Assembly: GCA_950295325.1 (NCBI GenBank)
Contig: OX485803.1
Location: forward strand, 37,093,554-37,157,553
Direction of reading: 5' to 3'
Length of the DNA stretch: 64,000 bases
DNA from: Polytrichum commune
Lineage: Eukaryota; Streptophyta; Polytrichopsida; Polytrichales; Polytrichaceae
Shown: one piece after another, positions 10,469 to 21,625 of the stretch
How positions within the stretch are numbered: the first letter of the stretch is position 1
Layout of the letters: each line of letters starts with the position of its first letter
Made by a program: the position numbers and the translations under genes
Notes under the pieces: generated by a model
The model's database searches: none
Seen by the model: the letters and a program-made list of their open reading frames with translations, nothing else
What the model was told of the DNA's origin: nothing

Positions 10469-13400
10469 CCGTGATTTGCGGCGCCATAATAGGACCATTT
10501 CACCAGGAACGATACTTGCCATAAACAAAAATCAATCACTATAAGGATCCAGACAGTGCAATCCACATAAAATTGGCTCCACTAATGGGTTTATGGCTTG
10601 GAATTTAGTGTTTAGGGTATAAAAGGTCCATTGCAATAGGATCTGTACCTGCACGAAATAAACATCCAGAACACTACAAGGGTCCAAGCAGCGCAACCCA
10701 CATCTGAGATGCAAAAAGAGTCCCTTGGTGGAGGGGTGTCCCCTTAAGTACTGATCGTTTCCCTTGGATCCGTTTTCCAACATAGGATACTAGCCACCAT
10801 CTACGTCCTATAAATAAAAACCTAACATTACTACATTCCGTGTGCCAGCCTTACAATGGAATGTGTATTCATAGTGGACAACATGCATAGACGATGAGTC
10901 CACATAATGACAAAGCAAAAGGCATCTACGTATTTATGGTGGACAACAAAGAAAATAGGCTAATAATATATGAGCATTGAACATTGTTGAGGGGTGGTTT
11001 ATAATATTGAAGTACCTAATATTGAGAGGTCATTGTAGAACTAGGAGACAGAAAATTATAGTGTCGTGTGAAACATCAACCACAACAACAACAATAGTAC
11101 ATGGAGTATAAAAATACGTGTCATTCAAAATTAAACTAGCATCTATTTTATTGTTTTGCATACGATGTAATGATATTCACTCCAATATCATGTTATCTCC
11201 TCTCATCTAGCATTTAAACTAGTAATTACATTTGCCACCACCCTACCATCCAACCCGTTTAATTTACCCACTTTTACACACCTATACATAATTATACTAA
11301 TACGTACACAAACTTTGAGCGCCTAGATGCCATGAAAATAGCACATCTATTGTCATAGGCACTATGGGTTGCTTTAAAATCAATATTCTCAATTTCCTCT
11401 CTTAACTTTAGGGCCCCCTTCAATACATCAACATTTATTTCAAAAAAAATAATACTAGCATTCTTAATGTACTATACGTGAGACAAAAAACAATTTTTAG
11501 TACCCCATGTACATTATCTACAATATTGACTCAAACAATAGCAGTTGTTGTTCTAAGTAACATTATGAGCCCAACAAACCATAATGGAGAGAAGGGGAGG
11601 GTAGGGTATCCAAATATTATAAAGGCAAGCAATTTTAAGTTGGTGACAGAAGGGGGATACTCTCATTAGTTCATACGTGGTACCCTAAATCCTAAACCCT
11701 AAACCCTAAACCCTAAACACTATACCCTATACCCTATACCCTATACCCTATACCCTATAACCGCCCACCCCTGAACAAACACAACGACATACGGTACGCA
11801 TGGTTAACTGAATAACTCCCAATACATGTGTAGCCTTAAGTGGAAGTAATTCAAAACTATATGACTACCTTTAAATTTTGTAAAATAAAACCATAAACAT
11901 TTCAAATGTGAAGCAAATTTAGGGGTAACCTTACCTTTCATTTTTTAAAATCTTTCTTTGGCTTTAAACCATTTGCTTTAAACATATACTTTTGATGAAA
12001 GGTTTTGAAGATCGTATATTGGTATTCTATAATCGAGTCCTAAACACAACTCACCACCGAAAGAAAACTCCAAATATAAACAAGTTTGCTACTACTTATA
12101 AGCGATAATACAAGCTGAGGCCTATGTGTGGAAGGATTGGATGGATCCGAAAGGTTGTTTAATGTACAAGAGGGATGTACATTCAACACATACCCATGCA
12201 TTTTGTTTTAATACAAGCTTAGACCTATGTGTGGAGGGATTGAATTAATCCGTAATGTTGTTTAAGGTATTACAAGCATATGAATTCTCCCCATATCTCG
12301 ATGTTTCGGTTTTGTTAATTGCGTTTCACAACTTATTGCGATAATTGAGGGATTCACAAGTATTTCTTGGCAAAGTTTCATGAGAATTTGTGGCCAATTG
12401 GTATATTGCCCCAATTGCATTTGAATCCCACCTTTGAGAAGAAAAAGAATTCTTATACTGAAGTTAATCAACAAGACATCCTTTTATTGAATATTATTAC
12501 TATTCTCGAAATATAGAGTCCCCTCCATAGCTCGGGGGGTGCACTGTACTAAACATGTACGAGTTATACGTGAGTGCACAGGAGGGGTATTGATTTGGAC
12601 CTTGCCGTATTGCATATACATATGGTATACATGTTATAATTTATAGTTACGTACATATATGGAAGGCCTTTAAAAAGTATAGAATAATTGTACTTGTATG
12701 GTATTGTTACTATACTATATATCATAAGTGTTCATATTGGATAAGTTTTCATAAGGTTTGGTTTGTTGGGAGAGTTTATAGGATGCGGAGGAAGTTTGGT
12801 AATCGTTGGGTGGAGTATAGGGATCCATTTGACTTGATGGACCGTCCATCAAACGTGGAGATTGGTTTATGTTGGTATCAAAAGGGGCTAACAACAAGTG
12901 GACATATGATCTTATTGATCATTCCATGGTAGACTTAGAGACAATAATTGCATTTGTATACTTATGTTAATGACTCTCGGGGGGGGGGGGGGTAGTCATT
13001 GGTTGGAGTAGCAATATACGTGCAAACAAATGATAGGGTATTTTAAAAACATGGGGGCAAAAAATTATAAATGGACTTAAGAGTAATATAGGGTATCAAA
13101 AATGGCACTGGACATCTTTAAAGTAGTATAGGGTATGGAATAATTGGTAATTTGGAATTATAAGTAATGCAAGCCATTTTTCTATTAACCCAAAGTAGAA
13201 ATTTATATAATGATAGCATGTGAAAAAAATAAGAGAATTGAAAGTAATACCCCCCTATATCCTTATTTTTTTAACACACTGCCCCCCCGAGTAATGACTA
13301 ATATATATGAATGGATGTTTTTTTGTGTATACATATTGTCGCTTGTATATTTATTGTTGCAATTGTATGTGTATTACTTCATTTCACAAAAAATCACTTG

Positions 13401-13990
13401 TATATATTAGGGGGTTTTTAGAGTATGCAGTGAACGCACGTGATTCTAGGTTTTAATGAAAGGTGCTCCCCCACTCTCCATAGAGGCCACACTAGAAATT
13501 GTAGTTAGTTTCTCTCATTGTTTGGAGTTCCAAAATGATATTATTATTATTATTGATGTCATTTAATTGTTGACAATGACATAATAATTTACTCAACCTC
13601 ACACCCTAATATAATTTCCTAAAATAATGAATACTTTCTAGAGCTCGTATGAATATTTCACTCATTATCAAAAGTGAAGAGAAGAGGCAACGAGATGGCT
13701 CATTTTATATTTAGAGTGACATTTAGTGTGACTTTTAACTTGCCTTAGCATAAACATAAGATGTTATTATGACATAATATGATAATAAAATCACCAAACT
13801 AAGTATAAATTAAACCCCTATTTCAATACCAAATATAGACCAGTAGGGTGATGCCACGTAAGGGTATAGGCCGGCGATTGGGCGCGACGTTTGGGGTAGG
13901 GACACGTGGAGGCACGCCATTGTTTTAGGGTTCCAAGTACTCCAGCACCCTTTCGCCCTCGCTCTTCGTGCTTTTCCTTCCTTCTCTATC
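10469..13990. other. Non-coding, AT-rich intergenic DNA
   Basis: No supported gene. Holds the telomere-like repeats at 11681-11760, two copies of a short GACCTATGTGTGGA-G-GATTG motif near 12118 and 12224, and a 14-base G run at 12979-12992. Confidence 0.5.
11681..11760 (-). repeat. Interstitial telomeric repeat grading into CCCTATA
   Basis: Several CCCTAAA units (plant-type telomere, C-rich strand), then CACTATA, then six units of the variant CCCTATA. Two related 7-mers lie head to tail in one block. Confidence 0.9.
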
Positions 13991-14073
13991 ATCTCTTCCT
14001 TCCGTTCCTTCTACTGTTGCTCTTGCTTCTCTTGCTTTAGGGTTATAGGGTTTCAAAGTACACCAGCTCCCTT

Positions 14074-14464
14074 TTGCCCTCCTCTTCGTGCTTTTGCTTC
14101 CTTCTCTTGCAACTCTTGTTTATCTTGTTTATCTTGTTTATCTTGCTCATCTGCTCTTGCTTCTCTTGCTCATTTGCTCATCTTCTCTTGCTCATCTGCT
14201 CTTGCTCATCTTCTCTTGCTCATCTTCTCTTCTTCTCTTGCTCATCTTCTCTTGCTCAACTTCTCATCTTCTCTTGCTCATCTGCTCATCTTCTTTTGCT
14301 TCTTTTGCTTCTCTTCACTTTCTTCTCTTGTTTCTCTTGCTTCTTACCCTTATCTTCACTTTCTTCTCTCTCTTCTCTTGCTTCCCTTGCTGGTCTTGCT
14401 TCTCTTTCCTCACAATGCAAAACTCATTCTTATTGGTCAATTGCTGACGCGCGTCAGAGCTAGA
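14074..14464 (+). other. Pyrimidine-rich leader exon
   Basis: About 350 bp of imperfect CTCATCTTCTCTTGCT repeats, followed at 14444-14457 by the 14-bp palindrome CTGACGCGCGTCAG and a strong donor (GTAAGT from 14465). It is probably the first, non-coding exon of the gene at 16032. Non-coding exons could follow at 14850-14908 (after TTTGCAG, before GTAAGT) and 15121-15192 (after CTGCAG, before GTAAAG). All three open frames across it encode low-complexity Leu/Ser protein, which argues against coding. Confidence 0.5.
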
Positions 14465-15235
14465 GTAAGTTCTCCTTGTTTGCTGCTCATTTGCTTATTA
14501 GCTCATTAGCTCATTAGTAAGTTTTGCTTGCTGCTTGCTTGCTTGCTGCTCATTAGATCATTAGGATGCTCATTGTTGCTTGCTACTGCTCATTAGGTTG
14601 TTTTCAGTTGTTGATCTCAGTTGTTGCAAGGGTAATTAGTGTTTCAGATGTTGCTCATTAGGGTTTCAGTTGTAGCTTCACCATGTAGTTCATTATATTT
14701 TTTGCATACAAATCAATAGTTTCCTTTCACTTGTGTTGCATGAATCTGATTTATGAGCAACTTTTTTGAGTAGTTCTCAATGTTGAATCATGCATGTGCA
14801 CATTGAATTACTAGAGGTTTCTGACCTCAATTTTATTGTTCATTTGCAGTTGGTATTAGCTGCAGCAGGAGCAGCTAGTTGTGGTTTAGGAGCAAACACT
14901 CTAGAAAGGTAAGTTTTTTAGAACATTGCAATTGCATTTTGTATGATTGCAATTTTGGGTTGTTGTGGTTTAGGGCTTAAGGTTAGCATGACAGAATGTG
15001 AGATTCCAGTTTCAAGGAATTCTGAATTTGTTTAGTACTTTGTCTATGGCTACATTCTAAGAATCATTTAGTTATGGACATGTCAGTGTTCTGAAAGTGC
15101 CTTATGTTGTCAATCTGCAGTGCAGTGTTTGCTATTGCAGTGAAGTAAGATTGCATTCTTATTTGGAGGGCAAAACCATATTGGACGACAAGGTAAAGTC
15201 CCGAAAAACACGGAGCATTAATGAAAACATTGGAA

Positions 15236-15740
15236 TACGCAAACATTACAATAGCCTTTATAATCCTCAAAGTTTACGGACGCGCGTCCGTAAACTTTGT
15301 GGATCTTTGTGTAGGTGAGAGACAAGCCTCTCAAACAACATATTACGCAAACGAAGCCAAATATTGTAATATTAGGCATATTAAAATAGCCTTTATAATA
15401 CTCAAAGTTTACGGACGCGCGTCTGTAAACTTTGTGGATCTTTGGGTAGGTGAGAGACAAGCCTCTCAAACAACATATTACGCAAACGAAGCCAAATATT
15501 GTAATATTAGGCATATTAAAATAGCCTTTATAATACTCAAAGTTTACGGACGCGCGTCCGTAAACTTTGTGGATCTTTGGGTAGGTGAGAGACAAGCCTC
15601 TCAAACAATATATTACGCAAACGAAGCCAAATATTGTAATATTAGGCATATTAAAATAGCCTTTATAATACTCAAAGTTTACGGACGCGCGTCCGTAAAC
15701 TTTGTGGATCTTTGTGTAGGTGAGAAACAAGACTCTCAAA
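15236..15740. repeat. 135-bp tandem array with the same palindrome
   Basis: Four units with palindromes at 15268-15299, 15403-15434, 15538-15569 and 15673-15704, exactly 135 bp apart. Three are perfect 32-bp inverted palindromes. The unit at 15403 has one C-to-T change at a CpG. The flanking unit sequence differs entirely from the 95-bp array; only the palindrome is shared. The array lies in the proposed last leader intron (15193-16031). Confidence 0.95.
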
Positions 15741-15828
15741 AAAATGTAGGTGTGAAACAAGACTCTCAAAAAAATATTAACCGTAACTTGAATACATTGA
15801 TATTTACCACCATACTATCTTTGCGAAA

Positions 15829-15850
15829 TTTACGGACGCGCGTCCGTAAC
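15829..15850. repeat. Dispersed palindrome copy
   Basis: A solitary copy of the TTACGGACGCGCGTCCGTAA core, in the same leader intron, outside the tandem array. Confidence 0.9.
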
Positions 15851-15952
15851 TTATAGAGATATTTGAGTATATATAATATACGCGTTATGCGTATTTGGAA
15901 GAAATGTATCTTTTCATTTGGATCCAAAAATGTAATTGAGACAATTTGGAAA

Positions 15953-15978
15953 ACTTTACGAACGCGCATTCGTAAAGT
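15953..15978. repeat. Diverged palindrome copy
   Basis: CTTTACGAACGCGCATTCGT, followed by AAAGT. Near-palindromic relative with changed outer CG steps, 54 bp before the start codon of the large gene. Confidence 0.75.
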
Positions 15979-16031
15979 ATGATCTATATCTTTTGCCAAG
16001 AATTCTAACTTATCTATCTTATCATTTGCAG

Positions 16032-19000
16032 ATGGCATCTAAAAAGAGACATGCAATTGAGATGTTCGCAGAAGCTCTCATTCCTCCGCTACCAGAAGCC
16101 ATCAAAGACATAAGTCCCAACGACCATTACAAGCCACAAGATGAAATTATGGATAATTGGACAGTATTGGTAGAAAAGGACGAGAAAGAAATATTTGTGC
16201 TTAGATTTGCATATCAAATGAAGACGGACATAGATGAAGCTGAGAAGTGGATAAAGCTTAAATCGTGGACAATAGAGTGTGCAGTGGCACAAAGGGATTA
16301 TGTAGTAATAGACCTTGAGAAGAAAGAAGATCGGGTCACTTTCATTTTGCACGAATCCTACCACCCCTTCAACAAAAATGAGTGTGAGAATGCTAGTACA
16401 GATGCGGCTTGCTTCAATCTCCAGACGGAGTTCCAAGACTATGCATGCAATGCACCTTGGACGGGTAAGCGGCTTGGACGACTCTTGAACAATGTAACAA
16501 GAGTAAATGGAGCCTTGCTAGAGGCCAGAAAGGGGAAAGATAAGAAAAAACAAGTCGTTCCTGAACGACCCAAGCGTGTGCCTAAACCAGTGCCGGAATC
16601 CTCAAGGCCCTCGCAGAGTGGTGCATCAAGAGGGAGCAGACAAGCGAGTAAACGCTCTCACTGGCAGATGGACTCTGGACTAACAGAGGGTCCGGATGTC
16701 AGCTCTACACTGACTGTCGCTCCACTCCTCAAAAAGGGTCAACGCCCTGACGCCGAACTCTCAACAAAAATATTCCAAGAGTTCGATGAGAAGACGAAGG
16801 GATGCTGGCCCCTTGGCATGTATTTTACTTTCGAAGTAGACGTCTACAAATGCCACAAGGGCACCGAAAGTATGAATACCAGAGCAAAAGAAGAAAGCGG
16901 TGTATGGTGGCAAATGAACAACATCATGAACAACCCCAAGTTTGATATGCAAACCATTTGTGTGACACCAAAGGATCCTATCGTTGAAGTCAACGAAAAG
17001 AATTGGCCGATTCTCAAGAATGGAGAGTTCTACATTGTCGACGGCCAACATAGTGTAATGGCTGCAAAAGCTCTCCTTGAAGACGACGAGTGGAAAAGCC
17101 CATTAAAGGAGACAATCCGATATTGGAAGGCATTCGTCGTGCATTCCAAGGACTCGAACCAACTCATAGCAATATCTGCCTTCATGAACCAGGGGAATAA
17201 AGTGAGGCAGTTCGAGGCTTCATGGGCAGCCAACATCGTGGCTGGGAGGACCTTGTGGGTGGAGCACGAATGTCCCCCAAAAGAAAGAGATAATGCTGTC
17301 GTGAAGAACCCAAAATGGCAGGTATGTTACTCAAATAGATTTACGGACGTGCGTCCGTAAATGTGGCCCTTCTCCTCCCACTGATTCAAATATTTGAATT
17401 TAATTTGTACTGAATTCAATGTTCTGATTTCTTGCAATTCGCGCCTCTTGCAGACATTCAGCAATGCCATATTGACAAAGTTCTCGAGTATAGACATGAA
17501 GACAAGCGGCATGAAAACAGTGCATGAATTAAAAGGCGAACTCAAGCTCATCACTGCAACAGAAGAGACGTGGTCAATATGGTTGCGACTTTTCGATGCC
17601 CACAACAACGGCGACCTTGTCAATCCATATACGGAGAACACCTACAAGAGCGACTCAAAAGTTAAGGTACCACCAATCCTACGAGAGTTCTTTCGTCCCC
17701 TCCAAGGATTGATGGACTCGGAGCTGTACAAGGCAGCAGAACACATTCTTCTAGAAACTCCTAGAAGAACTCTGCCCTATCCCAAAATCTTTCTGAAGCG
17801 GCCGAAGCACATGAAGCCATCCACGTACCACATTAAGGAATGGTGCGATTACAGAAAGAAGAAGACCATGGCTGTAAGGGAGATTAGCAAATTGCTACCC
17901 ACCCACAACCTCATTAATAGTGATGGTGAGATCGTGTGGGAGAATTGGAGGAAGCTGAAGGGTGAATACCACATCAATGGCGTCTCAATGCGAGCTTTGA
18001 TAAGAGGGGCATCATCCTTCCTTGCCCAACGATCCAGAAGGAACAAAAAGAAGGGATCCATCGACGAGAGGGAGGCAGGGTTGTATGTTCACTTTCTCGA
18101 TAGGAAAAAGAACGCGAAATTTGGAGGGTTTGCAAGATTCTGCACGGTCGCAAAGGGCATGAAGTTCGGCGCATGGGACACCCATGCTTCAAGAGCCTCT
18201 GTGAGAGATGACCCCAGGGGTTGCCCTTTCGCCATTTTTGATTTTCGTGCAATTCCCGGAGCATGGAAGCAAGACGTTGCGGGAGCACCCTTCTACGAGC
18301 CCTTCTTAAAAGCCTTCAAGAGCTATCGCTCGCCTGCCCTCTTCGAGCCTCATGTGTGGTTATGGATTGTAGAGCAAGAGAGGTCCACATCCATTGTCCA
18401 TCTGTACACATCAACGATGGACCTCGAATACGATATGTACCACAACACCTACATCCCAGCGAAGACAGAAGGGATCACTTTCATTCAAGAGGCAAGGGGG
18501 GTGAAGCAAGTGGGAGCTGTGCAGCTTTATTTCTTAACACGCAAGTCTTCCCCAACTGGGCGATTGCCCATTAAACCACACGAGGTGTTCAGGAAAGTCT
18601 ATTCGTTGCCGCCACCACATCCCAAGGAGCTTGTTGAGGAGACAATGCATGCAATCTATCCGGCGTTCGAGCTCCGGATGGACTTTTATATAGGGGTCTT
18701 GAAGGCTTTAACTGTCATGAGTGAGACAGTTTACAACGTCTTCGGAGGCACGAAGTTTATGTATGCAGCACTGGTGAGTATTTGTTTGTCTTTCAACCCA
18801 CCTATCTTTTGCATAGTTATTTTACGGACGCGCGTCCGTAAAAACCCAGTATCAGGTGCATGTGAATTTTACGACCGTGCGTCCGTAAAATTGTCCAACT
18901 TTTGAGTGGTGGTTTTACGGACGCGCGTCCGTATAACGTGTTGACATCTAGCCTCATTTATATGCAATCACCACTATTGTTCTTATCTAATTTTCTTGTT

Positions 19001-21533
19001 ATGGTCCAGATGCTTGGCTTGCAGGTGAATTCTTTTGTGCAGGATTCCGACTACGATGACGCCCATACTCACAGGGTAATGGCCTCCAAAATGGATATCC
19101 AGGACATCATGGACGTCCTTACACCCCATCCTGTTGTGCCTCTTTCTTCTAGAGAAGAGGCAATGCCCGGAATGGAGACAGACCCTGAAGAGGACCAAGA
19201 TCCCAGTTCCCCAAGAGCGCAACCCTCCACACAGGAGCCTTTACACGGCCTTGTTCGCGACCCAATTAATCCAAGTGTTTTCCTGCTGGGAACAGACGAC
19301 ACGGATGCGCAGGAGGCACGCGTGAACTTCACTCCGATAAGGGTCCCTCATACCCCTGTTCTCTCACCTTTTGGGACTCCCACCTCTCGAGTTGGATTTC
19401 CCTCAACTGCGGGTCCATCTCGTGCTCCAGGAGTTATGGCCGAGAAGGATGTGGACCTTGCGGCAGAAGGCGGATGCACCGCTTCATCTGGAGGGGGATC
19501 TCAACATTCAGATCTACCCCCTATGGAGGGGAGGGATGTGCTGGAGTTGATATTGAGGCCTGATATCTCTCTATATCGTGAGAGTCGACGAAAGAGGAAC
19601 AAGACGCCATACAACGAATACCCTGAAGGCGCGGTCTTGGAGCTCTCCGATGAAGACGAGGATGAGATTAGGATTCACAATGCCATCTCTGCCTTGCCTA
19701 CAGAACCTGGCAAGGTGAAGAAAGAGCCGATGTCAGTGTCCGAATTGGACGAGAAGATGGAGAGGCGAATGAAGGAAGAGCTTGACCAACGGCTTCGAGA
19801 AGCTAACGAGGAGCACGCCAAAAAGATGGCCGCCATCCAAGCTGAGATGGAGCAAGCTAGGTTGGAGTCTGCTCGAAGGCACGCCGATCTCATGGCCCAA
19901 AATCAACAGTTCTTGGCCCAAAGTCAACAATTTATGAGCCTGATGCAGAGCTTGCAGGCAAGACCCCCTGTAGTCTATACAGCTCCCGATGCCGTCATGT
20001 CTATGCCCCCCACTCTCATGCGGCCTCCGTCTAGTAGCCATGCGGTGTATATACCCGAGCATGCTTATCCAGCCCCCGCGTTGATTGTCCCGCCCTCTCC
20101 CCTTGTTGTCGCCACTCCAGAGGAGCCCTCCTCTCATCCTACAGGAGTGGAGGAGATACCGGCACGTGACATGGCGGGTGCCGCCGAGACAGATGTCAAT
20201 GAAGGCAATGCCCCCATCGGCGATGAAGATGTACATATGCGGGGCAGCCAAGACTCCACAGATGAGGATCAGCCTTACGTGGATACTCAAGGGTCGCAAG
20301 CGGCTGGAGACACCTTGTTGGTGGTCGAAGATCTGGACAATTTTGCGGACGCGCGTCCGGATCCTGTGCCCATGACGGGGCCAGGTGAGGGAGGCACTGC
20401 TGGCGCGGACCTCGCCCTTGAAGAGGTAATCAACCTTTGAGCATGCCTCCCACGTTACGGACGCGTGTCCAAAACTTCCTTGTCTGCCTCCTTCGTGGCG
20501 TGTGTATATTATCGAGTTCAATCCTCGACTTCGCCCGGCGGGTGGATACAATTTTGTTAGCATAGATTCCATTAACTTCAACAGATATTTTTTGCGACAA
20601 TGTATATTATTCACCAAATGTATATCACCAATTACATTAATACCAATTTTTCAACTGGATGGTTCGGATTATTTTTGGCCTTATAATTTGTGTTGAGTTT
20701 ATCCATGCTTGTCAATTGGTTTTCTTGAGTAGTACCATTTACCTAGATAGAATGTTCCATCACAGGGTCCGTCGGAGATATGTCGCAACCCCGCGGGAAA
20801 ACCAAGCGCGCCCATGATGAAACCGTTCATAATATTTGACCTCAATGGGGTGCTTTGTCAATCCAAACATATCTCGAATAGTGCGTCCAAGGGGCCCTTC
20901 CGTAGTCCACAAGACATGGATTACGGCGGACATTTCGATACTCTCATAAATAAGAAGGTTGTACGTGCCCGCCCCGGTTTGAGGAGCTTCCTTCGTGAGG
21001 TCCTTGGCTTCGCCCATGTCATCATCTGGAGCTCTATGCTCATGGACAACACGAAGGCCATCGTCGGTTTCCTTTTCCGAGAACTCGCAATGCCATGCTT
21101 GCTTCTCGGTCAAGAACACTGCGATGACCTCTATGACCGTAGTGGCAATATTGTACCCAAGGTTGGAGGAGGTCGTGGGCCTCAATTCTTAAAGGTCCTG
21201 AGGAAGAACCTCTGGGTGGGCGTCCCTATGTTGGAGGGGGTTCCCCACGGTTGTTGGCCCACCCCGGATAACACACTCCTCATTGACGACAGCCCGGCAA
21301 AGAGTATTCTCAATCCCCCGGGCAATTGCATATTCCCGGATCCTTGGGAAAGCAATAGAAATGACAACTTTCTAGAGAGTGAACTAGGACCCTACATTAG
21401 GAGGCTTGCCTATCACCCCGGAAGTGTCCCGGATTTTGTGCTCTCCAACCCAATTGGCAATAGGCCTCTAGGCCCACAAGATGAGGAATTTAGGAGATTG
21501 TACGGCTACGCTAGACTCAATAAATTAATATGA
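16032..21533 (+). CDS. Large ParB/DGQHR-like + methyltransferase-like + FCP1-like protein (four exons)
   Basis: Exons 16032-17321, 17454-18773, 19025-20425 and 20766-21533 join with GT/AG borders, all in phase 0, giving about 1592 aa with no stop. The start ATG directly follows TTTGCAG. Exon 1 has a basic low-complexity linker and FYIVDGQHSVMAAK (D337-H340), resembling the ParB/sulfiredoxin-fold motif of ParB-type and DGQHR proteins. Exon 2 ends TVYNVFGGTKFMYAAL, like the glycine-rich motif of adenine methyltransferases; this is weak. Exon 3 is acidic with a Glu/Gln-rich coiled coil (about 19740-19960). Exon 4 is an FCP1/NIF-like HAD domain: FDLNGVL (nucleophile D1362, second Asp replaced by Asn) and LLIDDSP near 21290. 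An acceptor at 19042 would drop six residues of exon 3. Function is unknown. Domain order recalls phage ParB-methyltransferase fusions, but that is inference. Confidence 0.65.
17339..17362. repeat. Palindrome copy in intron 1 of the large gene
   Basis: TTTACGGACGTGCGTCCGTA with flanking A/T, one central C-to-T change from the perfect form, 17 bp downstream of the splice donor. Confidence 0.9.
18820..18935. repeat. Three palindrome copies in intron 2 of the large gene
   Basis: Perfect 24-bp palindrome at 18820-18843, a diverged copy (ACGACCGTGCGTCCGT core) at 18865-18892, and a perfect 18-bp core at 18916-18933. The AT arms differ in length between copies. Confidence 0.9.
20345..20472. repeat. 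Palindrome copy inside exon 3, and a decayed copy just after it
   Basis: At 20346-20359 the core CGGACGCGCGTCCG lies inside the reading frame of exon 3, where it is translated ADARP. At 20455-20472 the left half, TTACGGACGCGTGTCC, lies in the following intron. Confidence 0.85.
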
Positions 21534-21625
21534 AAACTTTGATGATTTTGGGTTTGTACTTGGACTCTCCATGTAAATATCTAACATTTCTCCCCTTATC
21601 TTTGTAATGTATTTTTGTGTCTTAG

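Noticed and set aside
10660-10690. AACACTACAAGGGTCC as a second CACTA terminus
   Set aside because: Only the first nine bases match a terminus, no subterminal repeats follow, and no partner end is visible.
14074-14509. Three overlapping Leu/Ser-rich open frames
   Set aside because: They are frames through a pyrimidine-rich simple repeat and have no conserved features.
10063-15740. Regularly spaced repeats that look like a CRISPR array
   Set aside because: The whole 95- or 135-bp units are repeated, spacers included, and the host is eukaryotic. These are tandem satellites, not repeat-spacer arrays.
15218-15856. Open frames of 183 and 211 codons on both strands across 15.2-15.9 kb
   Set aside because: They are translations of the tandem 135-bp unit (YGRASVNF, LRTRVRK periodicity) and stay open only because the unit length is a multiple of three.
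16032-18773. Bacterial or phage contamination because of the ParB/DGQHR-like motif
   Set aside because: The exons are separated by AT-rich introns with plant splice signals and lie between plant transposons and plant gene fragments.
19733-20617. A 294-codon minus-strand frame
   Set aside because: Antisense shadow of exon 3 of the large gene. The forward frame has splice sites, coiled-coil pattern and matching phases.
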